A DNA stretch of 64,000 nt from the NCBI RefSeq assembly GCF_051860665.1, contig NZ_JBHYDM010000008.1:62001-126000 (forward strand), in the 5' to 3' direction. Origin of the DNA: Falsiroseomonas sp051860665 (GTDB lineage: Bacteria; Pseudomonadota; Alphaproteobacteria; Acetobacterales; Acetobacteraceae). The translations under genes and the position numbers were made by a program. The notes beneath the pieces are model-generated. The model searched no databases, was not told the DNA's origin, and saw nothing but the letters and a program-made list of their open reading frames with translations. Positions 1-8,272 of the stretch are shown one piece after another (the stretch's first letter is position 1; each line of letters opens with the position of its first letter).

Positions 1-295
1 TATTCTCCGCCACGCTCAGATGCGGGAACAGGGCGTAGGACTGGAAGACCATGCCGGTGTCGCGCTGATGCGCGGGCATGGTGGTGATGTCCTTGCCGCG
101 CAGCAGGATGCGGCCCTCGCTGGGTTCGATGAAGCCCGCCACCATGCGCAGCGTGGTGGTCTTGCCGCAGCCGGAGGGGCCGAGCAGCGCCACCAGCTCC
201 CCGGCCGCAACGGTCAGGTCCATGCGGGCGACGGCGGTGGTGCTGCCGTAGCGGCGCGCCAGCCCGTCCAGCACCAGTTCCGCGCTGTTCGTCAT
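1..295 (-). CDS. ABC transporter ATP-binding protein, PotA-like (partial, N-terminal part)
   Basis: The first 98 codons of an ABC ATPase are present; the rest lies beyond the left edge. The start is the ATG at 295-293, which overlaps the TGA of the upstream permease (ATGA). Visible motifs are a Walker A (GPSGCGKTTT, about residues 38-47) and a Q-loop region reading MVFQSYALFPHLSVAEN at the window edge, typical of the spermidine/iron/sugar importer ATPases. It should power the importer formed by the two permeases and the binding protein encoded upstream on the same strand. The substrate cannot be read from this fragment. Confidence 0.9.
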   Translation of the reverse strand, partial: MTNSAELVLDGLARRYGSTTAVARMDLTVAAGELVALLGPSGCGKTTTLRMVAGFIEPSEGRILLRGKDITTMPAHQRDTGMVFQSYALFPHLSVAEN

Positions 296-1077
296 CGATT
301 CGCATACATTTGTTGGGCCACCATCAGCAGCAGCGCGAGCAGGATGAGCAGGGAGGAGACGGCGGCCACCGTCGGGTCCATCTGCATCTGCGCGGCGCCA
401 TAGAGCACGACGGTCAGCGGCGCGTCCCGGACGGAGCCCAGGAACAACGCCATCTCGACCTCGTCGAAGGAGAAGATGAAGGCCAGCGCCGCCGCCGCGA
501 TCAGCCCCGGCCGCAGCACCGGCAGCGTCACCAGGAAGAAGGCCTTTGTGGGCGAAGCTCCCAGGTTGCGCGCCGCTTCCTCGATGGCCGGGTCGACACG
601 CCGCAGCACCGGCAGCATGACCCGCAAGACCATGGGAACGCCGACCAGGAGGTGGGAGATGACCAGGCGCGTCATGCCGGGTGGCGCGATGGGGTTGGCG
701 GAGAAGAACAGCGTCAGCGCCACCGCCAGCACCAGCGCCGGCAGCACCAGCGGCGAGAGGAACAGCGCCTCCAGCAGCACCGATCCCGGAAAGGCGAAGC
801 GGGTCAGCGCCACGGCGGCGGCGGTGCCGATGATCAGCGACAGCACGGCGACCATCGCCGCCAGCCGCAAGCTGACGAAGAAGCCGGTCAGGTAGCGCGC
901 ATCGGCCAGCGCCGCATGGTACCAGCGCAGCGAAAGCCCCTGCGGCGGGAAGGCCAGGTAGCCGGTATCGCTGAAGGAGGCGGCGACGATCACCAGCAGC
1001 GGCCCCAGCAGATAGATGAAGCCGAGCACCGCCATGCCCCGCAGCACCCAGCCCAGCGGCGTGCGCAGGCTGGTCAT
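292..1077 (-). CDS. ABC transporter permease, PotC-like
   Basis: A 261-residue integral membrane permease of the binding-protein-dependent (PotC/YdcV) type. It has about six hydrophobic segments. The EAA loop reads EEAARNLGASPTKAFFLVTLP (shown in parts: EEAARNLGAS then LVTLPVLRPG), the site that contacts the ATPase. The start ATG at 1077 overlaps the stop of the first permease by 4 nt, and its own stop overlaps the start of the ATPase gene. The tight coupling fits a heterodimeric importer. Substrates of the family include polyamines, phosphonates and iron; none is diagnosed here. Confidence 0.9.
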   Translation of the reverse strand: MTSLRTPLGWVLRGMAVLGFIYLLGPLLVIVAASFSDTGYLAFPPQGLSLRWYHAALADARYLTGFFVSLRLAAMVAVLSLIIGTAAAVALTRFAFPGSVLLEALFLSPLVLPALVLAVALTLFFSANPIAPPGMTRLVISHLLVGVPMVLRVMLPVLRRVDPAIEEAARNLGASPTKAFFLVTLPVLRPGLIAAAALAFIFSFDEVEMALFLGSVRDAPLTVVLYGAAQMQMDPTVAAVSSLLILLALLLMVAQQMYANR

Positions 1078-1892
1078 CGGCTCTTCTCCCCCAGCAGCTT
1101 GCCATAGGTCAGCGCGACCGAGAGCGAGATCACCAGCAGGATCGCCGCGATGGCGGCCGCGAAGGGCCAGTCCAGCAATTCCAGCGTCTGCTCATAGATC
1201 GTCACCGCCATGAAATGCGCCCGCGCGCCGCCGATCAGCGACGGCGTGGCGAAGGCGGAGACGGAGAGCGAGAAGACCAGCAGCGATCCCGCCAGCACGC
1301 CGCCGCGCGCCAGCCGCAGCGTCACCAGCCACAGCGCCACGGCCGGCGAGGCGCCGAGATTCATCGCCGCATGCTCCAGGTCCCGATCCACGCCGCGGAT
1401 CACCGCATAGAGCGTGACGATCATGATCGGCAGCAGCACTTGTGCCAAGGCAATCACCACGCCGGCAAAGGTCCCGATCAGCTGGAAGTCGGGTGCCACC
1501 AGCCCGGTGCCCTGCAACAGGCGGGAGGCGACGCCGGAGCGGAAGAACAGCACCATCCAGGCGAAGCTGCGCACCACAGCACTCACCCAGAGCGGGAAGG
1601 TGGTCAGCAGCAGCAGCAGCCCGGCCCAGCGCGTCTCCGCCCGCGCCAACAGAAAGGCGAGCGGAAAGCCCAGCACCAGCGTCACCAGCGTCACGCACAC
1701 GCCCAGCAGCAGGCTATTGCCCAGCACGCCGAGGTAATAGCTGTCGCCCAGGAATCGCGAAAAGGTCGGCGGCCCGCCGAGGGATTGCAGGAACAGGCCG
1801 AGCTGCGGCCAGACGAAGAGAATGGCGAAGACCAGCGCCGCCGGGGCCAGCAGCCCGGCAGCGATCAGGCCCCGCCGGGCGCCGTCCATCAT
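1074..1892 (-). CDS. ABC transporter permease, PotB-like
   Basis: A 272-residue permease of the PotB/YdcU type with an N-terminal hydrophobic helix and an EAA loop (HAAMNLGASPAVALWLVTL). I start it at the ATG at 1892 (MMDGARRG), one base after the stop of the binding-protein gene. A longer reading from 2006 would add 38 arginine/serine-rich residues that overlap the binding-protein gene and do not look like a leader. It pairs with the PotC-like permease downstream. Confidence 0.88.
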   Translation of the reverse strand: MMDGARRGLIAAGLLAPAALVFAILFVWPQLGLFLQSLGGPPTFSRFLGDSYYLGVLGNSLLLGVCVTLVTLVLGFPLAFLLARAETRWAGLLLLLTTFPLWVSAVVRSFAWMVLFFRSGVASRLLQGTGLVAPDFQLIGTFAGVVIALAQVLLPIMIVTLYAVIRGVDRDLEHAAMNLGASPAVALWLVTLRLARGGVLAGSLLVFSLSVSAFATPSLIGGARAHFMAVTIYEQTLELLDWPFAAAIAAILLVISLSVALTYGKLLGEKSR

Positions 1893-1893
1893 C

Positions 1894-2940
1894 TCAGCGC
1901 GCGATCTCGCGGTTGAAGCGGTCCGTCCAGGCCGGACGGTTCGCGTTGATCGCGTCGCGGTCGAGATGCGCGAGCTTGTCGGTGGGCGCCATGAAGGGCG
2001 CGACATCCGGCGGCAGCTGCGTCGCGGTATTCACCGGCGCCCAGCCGATCTCGCGCGCGATGGCGGTCTGCACTTCCGGGTCCAGGTGCCGGTTCAGCAC
2101 GGCCGCCGCGATATCCGCGTTGCGCGAGCGCTTCGCCACCGCGCCGGTCAGCAGCACATAGGGCGCACCTTCCTCCGGCACCGCATAGGCCACGGGAATG
2201 CCCATCGCCGTGCTGCGCATGGCGGAGGCGCCGTCATAGGGCATGATCCAGATATCGCCGGAAGCGAAGAGAGTCTGCACCTCCGCCGCCGAGCGGAAGA
2301 TATTGGCGCGGCCGGAGATGCGCTTCAGCGCCTCGAAGCCCGGGCCGATATTCTGCTCGCCGCCGCCGAAGGCCTTGGCCAGCATCACGAGAAAATCGGT
2401 GCCATAGCCGTTGGTGATGTGCGGGAAGGCGATATGGCCCTCGAATTCCGGCTTGAAGAAATCCCGGTAGCTGCGCGGCGGCGTGGCGACCTTGTCCGGG
2501 CGATAGAGGATGCCTTCCGTCACCAGGCCCCAGGCGATCCACTGCCCATCGGCATCCTTCAGATTGGCCGGCACATTGGCGAAGTTGGGCGCATCCGGCA
2601 GCTTCTGCGTCAGGTCGCCGGCCTTGGCCGCCACCTGCTGGCCGCCGGAGAACATGAAGAGGTCGATCTGCGGCGCCTGAGCCTCGGCCCGCATGCGGGC
2701 GAAGGCATTGGCCGAGAGCAGCGGCGTCTGCGTGCCGCGCGCGCCGGTCTCCCGCGTGATGGGGTCGAAGACCAGGCGCTGGATCAGGTCCTGGCTCGGC
2801 CCTCCGAAGGCCGTTGCCACGATCTCGCGCCCGGCGAAGCGCTGCTGGGCCCGGGCCGCGGGGGCCAGCAGCGGCAGGGCCGCCGCGGCCAGCGCGGTGC
2901 GCCGAGCGAGGGGGCGGGAGAGGAAGCCATCGCGTGACAT
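1894..2940 (-). CDS. Extracellular solute-binding protein, PotD/PotF-like
   Basis: A 348-residue periplasmic binding protein for the importer. The start at 2940 (MSRDGFLSRPLARR) is supported by a GAGGA ribosome binding site 7-8 nt upstream and gives a clean exported leader: twin arginine, hydrophobic stretch, then APAARAQ near residue 32. The RR pair suggests possible Tat export. Family 1 (spermidine/putrescine or iron type) features follow, such as the ATAFGGPSQD start and the IWIMPYDGASAM segment. The substrate is unknown. It is the second gene of a likely operon after the Rieske oxygenase (77 nt gap). Confidence 0.88.
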   Translation of the reverse strand: MSRDGFLSRPLARRTALAAAALPLLAPAARAQQRFAGREIVATAFGGPSQDLIQRLVFDPITRETGARGTQTPLLSANAFARMRAEAQAPQIDLFMFSGGQQVAAKAGDLTQKLPDAPNFANVPANLKDADGQWIAWGLVTEGILYRPDKVATPPRSYRDFFKPEFEGHIAFPHITNGYGTDFLVMLAKAFGGGEQNIGPGFEALKRISGRANIFRSAAEVQTLFASGDIWIMPYDGASAMRSTAMGIPVAYAVPEEGAPYVLLTGAVAKRSRNADIAAAVLNRHLDPEVQTAIAREIGWAPVNTATQLPPDVAPFMAPTDKLAHLDRDAINANRPAWTDRFNREIAR

Positions 2941-3017
2941 GATCGGATCCTCGATCGAAGCTGAATTGTCCGGACTATGGAACCGTGCCGCGGCGCGCCG
3001 CAAGCCCGTGCGGCGCA

Positions 3018-4055
3018 TCATTCCTCGGCGGGAAGCCGCGCTTCCCGCTCGCCGTGCTCGGCCAGCAGCGTGGCCAGGCGGCGGCGCATCTCGATGCCCG
3101 GCTTGTCCGCCGGCATATGCAGTTCCGCCCCCATCTCCAGCGGCACGTCGAAGGTCGTCGTCTCCAGCACCGTGCGATCCTCCATCGTCACGGCGCGGTC
3201 GAATTCGATGACCTTGGCGGCGGGGGAATCCGCCTCGCTGTCATTACGAAAAACCCATTGGCAGATCATGCTGTGCGCGTCGTCGATCGGCGTCGCGCCG
3301 GTGCAGAGGATGTGCGTCAACCCGCTCGGATAGTCGATGCGGCTGGCGCGGAAGAAGGGCAGGAACCAGCGGCCCTCGATGATCCGCACCGTGCGGTCGC
3401 TGTCCGATCTCACCAGCTGCTTGCTGATGCCGCGGTTGGAGACCGGGGCCTCCGACCGCATGACGAAGCCCCACTCCGTGTGCTCGATGGTGGAGGGCGC
3501 CGGCTTCGGATCCTCCGGAATGCCGAAGGTCGCCGCATGCACATAGGAGAAATGCGCGGTATCAAAGCTGTTCTCCATGATGCGCAGGCCGGAGACGGCC
3601 CAGGCCTCGTGGAATTCGTCGATGCGGCGGAAGGCGGGGTCCGCCGCTTCCGGAATTTCCGGGATCGGTTGCAGCGGATCCTCCAGGCACACCCAGATCC
3701 AGCCATAGCGCGCGGCGGCATGATGCGCCCGCGCGCCACCCTTCATGCCGCGCAGCGGGTCATGCGCCTGCGGCACCTTCACGCAGCGGCCATCCGCCCC
3801 GAAAGCCCAGCCGTGATAGCCGCAGGCCAGTGCCGGCCCCTCCGGCACCGCCTCGTCCAGGAAGCCGGTGGAGAGCTTTGCGCCACGATGCGGGCAGCGA
3901 TCCGTGAGTGCGGCTGGCGCGCCGTCCTTGCCGCGCCACAGCACGAGATCCCGGCCCAGCAGCCGGAAGGGCACTGGCCGGGCGGCCTGCAGCGCCGCCT
4001 CGGGCATCACCGGGTACCAGAAGCGGCGCAGGATTTTTTGGCGCGTGGCCAGCAT
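3018..4055 (-). CDS. Rieske [2Fe-2S] aromatic ring-hydroxylating oxygenase, alpha-type subunit
   Basis: A 345-residue oxygenase component of the vanillate demethylase/phenylpropionate dioxygenase type. The Rieske cluster ligands are C54-x-H56 (CPHRGA) and C78-x2-H81 (CGYHGW). The mononuclear iron site is visible as ENSFDTAHFSYVH, with D165, H168 and H173. The start at 4055 places MLATRQ about 50 residues before the Rieske motif, which is usual for the family; the ribosome binding site is weak. No reductase or ferredoxin gene is adjacent, so electrons must come from elsewhere. It lies first in the same-strand run leading into the PotABCD-type importer. This suggests, but does not prove, that the importer brings in its substrate. 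Confidence 0.9.
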   Translation of the reverse strand: MLATRQKILRRFWYPVMPEAALQAARPVPFRLLGRDLVLWRGKDGAPAALTDRCPHRGAKLSTGFLDEAVPEGPALACGYHGWAFGADGRCVKVPQAHDPLRGMKGGARAHHAAARYGWIWVCLEDPLQPIPEIPEAADPAFRRIDEFHEAWAVSGLRIMENSFDTAHFSYVHAATFGIPEDPKPAPSTIEHTEWGFVMRSEAPVSNRGISKQLVRSDSDRTVRIIEGRWFLPFFRASRIDYPSGLTHILCTGATPIDDAHSMICQWVFRNDSEADSPAAKVIEFDRAVTMEDRTVLETTTFDVPLEMGAELHMPADKPGIEMRRRLATLLAEHGEREARLPAEE

Positions 4056-4300
4056 GGCTTGGTCCGTGGAATTGCCTCGCCCCCTTGGCGGCGGCCCGCG
4101 CGTCGCAACCGGCGTGCCAGCCCAATTCGCAGGCAAGTCCCGGCTTCTGCGGGAAATCCGCCCATCCGGCGTGCGGTGATGCCCATAAACCGGGCTTCGT
4201 CCCCTGCCAGAGGCCTTCGGGGCGCGGCATGGGGGTTGCTTGCCTGGCAGATCGAACAAACCGCCGCGCCGGTCCACGGCGCGCACAGAGAGGCCGAACG

Positions 4301-5338
4301 ATGCATCCCACCCGACGCACCCTCCTCGCCGCCACCGGACTTGCCACGACCGGCGGTCTGCTCACCCTGCCCAACCTCGCGCGCGGCCAGGCCGCGCTGA
4401 CGCCCATCAAGTTCTCCCTCGACTGGGCCTTCCAGGGCCCCCAGGCGCCCTATCTGCTGGCGCTGGAGCGCGGCTATTTCCGTGAGGAGGGGCTGGATGT
4501 CAGCATCGATCGCGGCTTCGGCGCCGGCGATGTGCCGGTGAAGGTCGCCAGCGGCGCCTATCAGTTCGGTGTCGGCGACATCTCCGCCGTGATGCGCCTG
4601 CGGCTGACACAGCCGGGCACCGACCTGATCTGCCCCTTCATCCTCGCCCAGGGCAGCCCGCTTTCCGCCATGACACTGCGCCGCACCGGCATCCGCACGC
4701 CGAAGGACCTGGAGGGCAAGCGCCTGGCGGCGCCGGAGACGGATGGCGGCCGCCAGTTCTTCCCCGCCTTCGCCCGCGCCACCGGCATCGACCTGGCCAA
4801 GATCACCTGGATCACCGTCACGCCGCCGCTGCGGGAGCCGATGCTGGCGCGCGGCGATGCCGATGCCATCACGGGCTTCGAAACCTCCGGCGTCTTCAGC
4901 CTGCGTGCGCTGAACATCCCGCAATCCGATATCGTGGTGATGCGCTATTCGAATTTCGGCGTGGCCTTGCTCTCCACCGGGCTGCAGGTGCGGAAATCCT
5001 ATGCCGAGGCCAATCCGCGCGTCGTCACTGGCATGATCCGCGCCATCATCCGCGGCCATGCCGATGCATGGGCGGAGCCGGATGCCGCCATCGCCGCCCT
5101 GGTGCGGCGCGACCCCACGGCGCCCGCGGCGCTCGAGAAGGAGCGGCTGATCGCCAATTTCGAATTCCTGCGCACGCCGGAGGTGCTCTCGGGCGGCTAT
5201 GGCAACCTGCCGATGGAGCGCGTGCAGGCCTCCATCGAGACCATCCGCACCGCCTTCGCCATTCCCGCCACCCTGGCGGCGGCGGATTTCTACACGCCGG
5301 CCTATCTTCCGGCGGCGGAGCAGCTGCGCGTGGTCTGA
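4301..5338 (+). CDS. ABC transporter substrate-binding protein, NMT1/SsuA-like
   Basis: A 345-residue periplasmic binding protein of the NMT1/THI5-like group (nitrate, sulfonate, taurine or pyrimidine precursors). The leader HPTRRTLLAATGLATTGG carries a twin arginine and ends near ARGQA, so Tat export is likely. The mature part opens with IKFSLDWAFQGPQAPYL, a typical NMT1 opening. The start at 4301 follows AGAGAGG about 8 nt upstream. It is divergent from the Rieske gene, with 245 nt between them that should hold both promoters. No permease or ATPase gene accompanies it. Confidence 0.88.
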   Translation: MHPTRRTLLAATGLATTGGLLTLPNLARGQAALTPIKFSLDWAFQGPQAPYLLALERGYFREEGLDVSIDRGFGAGDVPVKVASGAYQFGVGDISAVMRLRLTQPGTDLICPFILAQGSPLSAMTLRRTGIRTPKDLEGKRLAAPETDGGRQFFPAFARATGIDLAKITWITVTPPLREPMLARGDADAITGFETSGVFSLRALNIPQSDIVVMRYSNFGVALLSTGLQVRKSYAEANPRVVTGMIRAIIRGHADAWAEPDAAIAALVRRDPTAPAALEKERLIANFEFLRTPEVLSGGYGNLPMERVQASIETIRTAFAIPATLAAADFYTPAYLPAAEQLRVV

Positions 5339-5388
5339 GGCGCGGGCGAGGGGAGGTTGTGTGAGCGACCTCTCTTTCTCGTGCGTGG

Positions 5389-5430
5389 ATCATGGCGAGA
5401 AAAAGGCGTAGTCCTTGATCTCGCCATGAT
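5389..5430. repeat. Perfect 12-bp inverted repeat upstream of small membrane protein gene
   Basis: ATCATGGCGAGA (5389-5400) is exactly reverse-complemented at 5419-5430 with an 18-nt spacer. It lies 51 nt after the stop of the NMT1-type gene and ends just before the GGAGG ribosome binding site (5432-5436) of the small hydrophobic protein. There is no T tract, so it is a poor intrinsic terminator. It could be an operator or a leader hairpin that masks the ribosome binding site. Confidence 0.75.
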
Positions 5431-5442
5431 TGGAGGTTCCCC

Positions 5443-5640
5443 ATGATGGTCGCCCTCTGCATCCTGGCCGGATCGACTGCGCTGCTCGGCATGTCCAGCG
5501 TGGCGCTGAGCCTGGTTCCGGCGCTCGGCATGGGGCTTGCGGGCCTCGGGGCTGCCGCGGGCTTCGGTCTGGTCTCCCTGGTCGCCGGCCTCGCCGCGGC
5601 GCTGCTGGCGCTGGGCCAGGAAAGGCTGCGGGCAGGCTGA
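5443..5640 (+). CDS. Small hydrophobic membrane protein (unknown)
   Basis: A 65-residue protein made almost entirely of small hydrophobic residues (Gly, Ala, Leu, Val), with two predicted membrane helices joined by a glycine-rich turn and a charged C-terminus (QERLRAG). The start at 5443 is supported by a GGAGG site 6 nt upstream. I recognise no family. The well-formed ribosome binding site and the inverted repeat just upstream argue that it is expressed. It stands alone, converging on a hypothetical gene with a 13-nt gap. Confidence 0.6.
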   Translation: MMVALCILAGSTALLGMSSVALSLVPALGMGLAGLGAAAGFGLVSLVAGLAAALLALGQERLRAG

Positions 5641-5653
5641 ACCGGCCAGGGGT

Positions 5654-6070
5654 CTAGCCGCGGCGCGCCAGCAGGGGCGCCAGGCCGGGGTCCAGGTAGC
5701 GCACCTCCTGCAGCATCACCTCCGGGCCGCCCTGCACCTCGCCCATCGAGATCGTCAGGCAGAGGCTGGTTCCCATCAGCTCCAGCCGCTTGTGGCCGCG
5801 CAGCGGCAGTGGCAGGCGGTTGCGGCGGCAGGTTTGCAGCATGATGGCCAGGATATCCCCGGCGGTGAAGGACCAGGCAGCGCGCTGGCCACGGCGCGGC
5901 TTCTGCGGCACCAGCCGCGCGATCACCTCGCCGGAAGGCGCGGTGGCCATGTCCAGCCGCACCATCCCTGCCGCGGCCTGCCAGCCGGGATCGGCCAGGA
6001 TCATGGCCTCCGCCAGCATCTCCATCACCTCCTCCGGCGAGAAGAGGATGTAGCGGACTTCCTTGGGCAT
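5654..6070 (-). CDS. Hypothetical protein, 138 residues
   Basis: A soluble-looking protein of 138 residues with no signal peptide or membrane segment and no family I recognise. It opens MPKEVRYILFSPEEVMEM, with acidic residues near the start, and has a basic middle (QKPRRGQR, CRRNRLPLPLRGHKR). It lies 48 nt downstream of the lipid kinase gene on the same strand and may be co-transcribed with it. Codon usage matches its neighbours. Confidence 0.6.
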   Translation of the reverse strand: MPKEVRYILFSPEEVMEMLAEAMILADPGWQAAAGMVRLDMATAPSGEVIARLVPQKPRRGQRAAWSFTAGDILAIMLQTCRRNRLPLPLRGHKRLELMGTSLCLTISMGEVQGGPEVMLQEVRYLDPGLAPLLARRG

Positions 6071-6118
6071 CGGCGCATCATGGGCGCGCCGCTGCTGAAG
6101 AATGGATAATGCGGCCCG

Positions 6119-6988
6119 TCAGGGCAGCAGGATGCGCAGCGGGGCGGGGGCATCCTCGATCCAGGCCGGCAGCAGGCCTGCCGGATCGCCATCCGCCTGC
6201 ACCGGCACCGCCGCGCCGACCAGCTCCACCCGCTGCGCGGTGTGGATCGTCACGCCCGGCAGCCGGGGCACCAGGCCGAGCGGCAGGGCGGCACCCGCCA
6301 GCGCCGCCGCGGCCGCCCCGCCTTGCCGGAACAGCACCACCTGGAAGCCGGGCTGCGCCGGCTGCGCCCGCGGCGCCAGCAGATGCCGCCCGGCATAGAA
6401 GCGGCCCTTGCTGATGATGACGCTGGCCGCCTCCAGCGCCTGGCCATCCAGCCGCAGCGCGATCGGCGGGAAGCGGTAGCGCGGCAGCTCGGCCAGGCTC
6501 TGCAGCACATAGGCGGCGCGGCCCAGCCGGCGCTTCAGCCGCAGGTCCAGCCCGGCCACCACGGCCGCATCGAAGCCGGCGCCCAGCATCTGCACGAAAA
6601 GCCGGGCGCGCCCATCGGCGAAGCGGGCCTGGCCGGGCCAGATCCGCCCAGGCCGCCCGCGCGCCAGCACGCCCGCCGCTGCCTCCGGCGCCAGCCGCAG
6701 GCCCAGCTCCCAGGCCAGCACATTGGCGGTGCCGAGCGGCAGCAGGCCGAGCGTGGCCTCGCTGCCCTGCAGCCCCGCCGCGACCTCCGCGATGGTACCG
6801 TCGCCGCCGGCCGCCACCACCACGCGGGTGCCGCCGCCGGCAGCCGCGGCGGCGATCCGGGTGGCATCGCCGGGGGCCTGCGTCTCCGCAACCTCCGGCC
6901 GCAGGCCGAGCGCGGCCAGCGCCGCCAGGGCCCGCGCCAGGCGGCGTCGGCGGCCGGCGCCGGCGGTGGGATTGAAGACGATGAGCAT
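6119..6988 (-). CDS. Diacylglycerol/lipid kinase family protein (YegS/DAGK-type)
   Basis: A 289-residue lipid kinase. The N-terminal catalytic domain has the NPTAGAGRRR phosphate loop near residue 6, the nucleotide motif GGDGT (about residues 61-65) and LPLGTANVLA. The C-terminal beta-sandwich is present, so the length is normal for YegS/BmrU-like kinases. The family phosphorylates diacylglycerol, phosphatidylglycerol or sphingoid lipids at the inner membrane; the actual substrate cannot be read from sequence. It is divergent from the LpxH-like gene, with 278 nt between them. Confidence 0.9.
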   Translation of the reverse strand: MLIVFNPTAGAGRRRRLARALAALAALGLRPEVAETQAPGDATRIAAAAAGGGTRVVVAAGGDGTIAEVAAGLQGSEATLGLLPLGTANVLAWELGLRLAPEAAAGVLARGRPGRIWPGQARFADGRARLFVQMLGAGFDAAVVAGLDLRLKRRLGRAAYVLQSLAELPRYRFPPIALRLDGQALEAASVIISKGRFYAGRHLLAPRAQPAQPGFQVVLFRQGGAAAAALAGAALPLGLVPRLPGVTIHTAQRVELVGAAVPVQADGDPAGLLPAWIEDAPAPLRILLP

Positions 6989-7266
6989 CGCCGCGCCCTA
7001 GCCGGTGCATCGTGACACCCCGCGGTCATTCCGCTGACGCGGCGGTGACAAGCGCGCGGCGGGCGTTTCACAGGGCACAAGTCATTCAAGATTCACGTCG
7101 CGGCGCGGCGTCCCGGGCTAGAGCGCGCTCGCGCAACGGAACCGCCTGCGGCGCGTTCCGGGTGCGCAGGGCAAGGGCCGGACGGGATCCTGCGCAGGCG
7201 GAACCGTGGGCTGCGCATCGCGCCGCGGTTCGCCGTGGCGGCGTGGGAAGAGGGCGGGCAGATCGC

Positions 7267-8091
7267 ATGGACAGCACGGCAAGTCGGTTCGGCGCAGGGA
7301 TCGGGCGGCGCTACCGGACGGTCTTCCTGTCCGACCTGCATCTCGGCACCCGCGGCTGCCGAGCCGATTTCCTGGTGGATTTCCTGCGCCAGACGGAATG
7401 CGACCAGCTCTATCTGGTGGGCGACATCGTCGATGGCTGGCGGCTGCGCAAATCCTGGTACTGGGACGCCGAGCATGACGAGGCGATCCGCCTGGTGCTG
7501 CGCATGGCCCGCAACGGCACCGAGGTCACCTATATCCCCGGCAACCACGACGAGATGTTCCGCGACTGGCTGGGCCTCGAGATCGCCGGCGTGCGGCTGG
7601 CGAAGGAATCCGTGCACCAGGCCGCCGATGGCCGCCGCTTCCTGGTGATCCATGGCGATGAATTCGACAGCGTGGTGCGCTACGCCAAGTTCCTGGCCCA
7701 TCTCGGCGACTGGGCCTATGACGCCGCGCTGGTCGCGAACCGCTGGTTCAACGCGCTGCGCCGCCGCTTCGGCTATCCCTACTGGTCGCTGTCGCAATGG
7801 CTGAAGCGGCAGGTGAAGGGCGCGGTGATGGCGATCGACCGCTTCGAGACGGCGCTCGCCCAGGAAGCCCGCCGGCGGGGCCTGGATGGCGTGGTCTGCG
7901 GCCATATCCACCATGCCGAGATGCGCGAGGTGCAGGGCGTGCTCTACATGAACGACGGCGACTGGGTGGAAAGCTGCACCGCGCTGGTCGAGCATCATGA
8001 CGGCCGCTTCGAGCTGGTGGACTGGGCGCGGGAGAACCGGCTGAGCTTCTTCCGCGGCGCCACCCCCGCCGCCGTGCCGGAGACGGTCTAG
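7267..8091 (+). CDS. Metallophosphoesterase, UDP-2,3-diacylglucosamine diphosphatase (LpxH)-like
   Basis: A 274-residue calcineurin-type phosphoesterase. The metal-binding series is complete: SDLHLG (D23, H25), GDIVDGW (D53), GNHDE (N93, H94), HGDEFD near residue 136 and CGHIHH near 213. The long KSWYWD insert and overall length fit LpxH-like enzymes that release lipid X from UDP-diacylglucosamine. I start at ATG 7267; the frame is open further upstream but that stretch is not protein-like. It is followed by a glycosyltransferase, a pairing seen in many alphaproteobacteria, and sits near waaA and lpxK. A role with the glycosyltransferase product instead of lipid A remains possible. Confidence 0.82.
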   Translation: MDSTASRFGAGIGRRYRTVFLSDLHLGTRGCRADFLVDFLRQTECDQLYLVGDIVDGWRLRKSWYWDAEHDEAIRLVLRMARNGTEVTYIPGNHDEMFRDWLGLEIAGVRLAKESVHQAADGRRFLVIHGDEFDSVVRYAKFLAHLGDWAYDAALVANRWFNALRRRFGYPYWSLSQWLKRQVKGAVMAIDRFETALAQEARRRGLDGVVCGHIHHAEMREVQGVLYMNDGDWVESCTALVEHHDGRFELVDWARENRLSFFRGATPAAVPETV

Positions 8092-8159
8092 ACCGGCGGC
8101 GCGGAGGCGCGACGCGCATGCGATCCGCCATCTCCCGCCCCTGGGCCCCTTCCGCCGAA

Positions 8160-8238
8160 GCGTCTTCTGGGGCACCAGGGACCCTTCGCGCGATGCATCG
8201 CGCGGCTGAGGCGAAGGGGGCCCTTTGGACGAAGACGC
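8160..8238. repeat. Nested intergenic palindrome (possible REP-like element or attenuator)
   Basis: Three nested complementary pairs lie in the gap between the phosphoesterase and glycosyltransferase genes: GCGTCTTC (8160-8167) with GAAGACGC (8231-8238); CCCTTCGC (8182-8189) with GCGAAGGG (8211-8218), extended by AGGG/CCCT; and at the tip the 16-bp perfect palindrome GCGCGATGCATCGCGC (8188-8203). The whole would fold into a long imperfect stem. There is no T tract. Confidence 0.7.
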
Positions 8239-8272
8239 CGTTTGGGGCATGGGCGCGCTCCTGGAGTCGGAG

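Noticed and set aside
8225..8272. A TTG start at 8225 for the glycosyltransferase
   Set aside because: It lies inside the right arm of the intergenic palindrome and lacks a ribosome site. The ATG at 8273 has GGAG 6 nt upstream and starts right at the fold.
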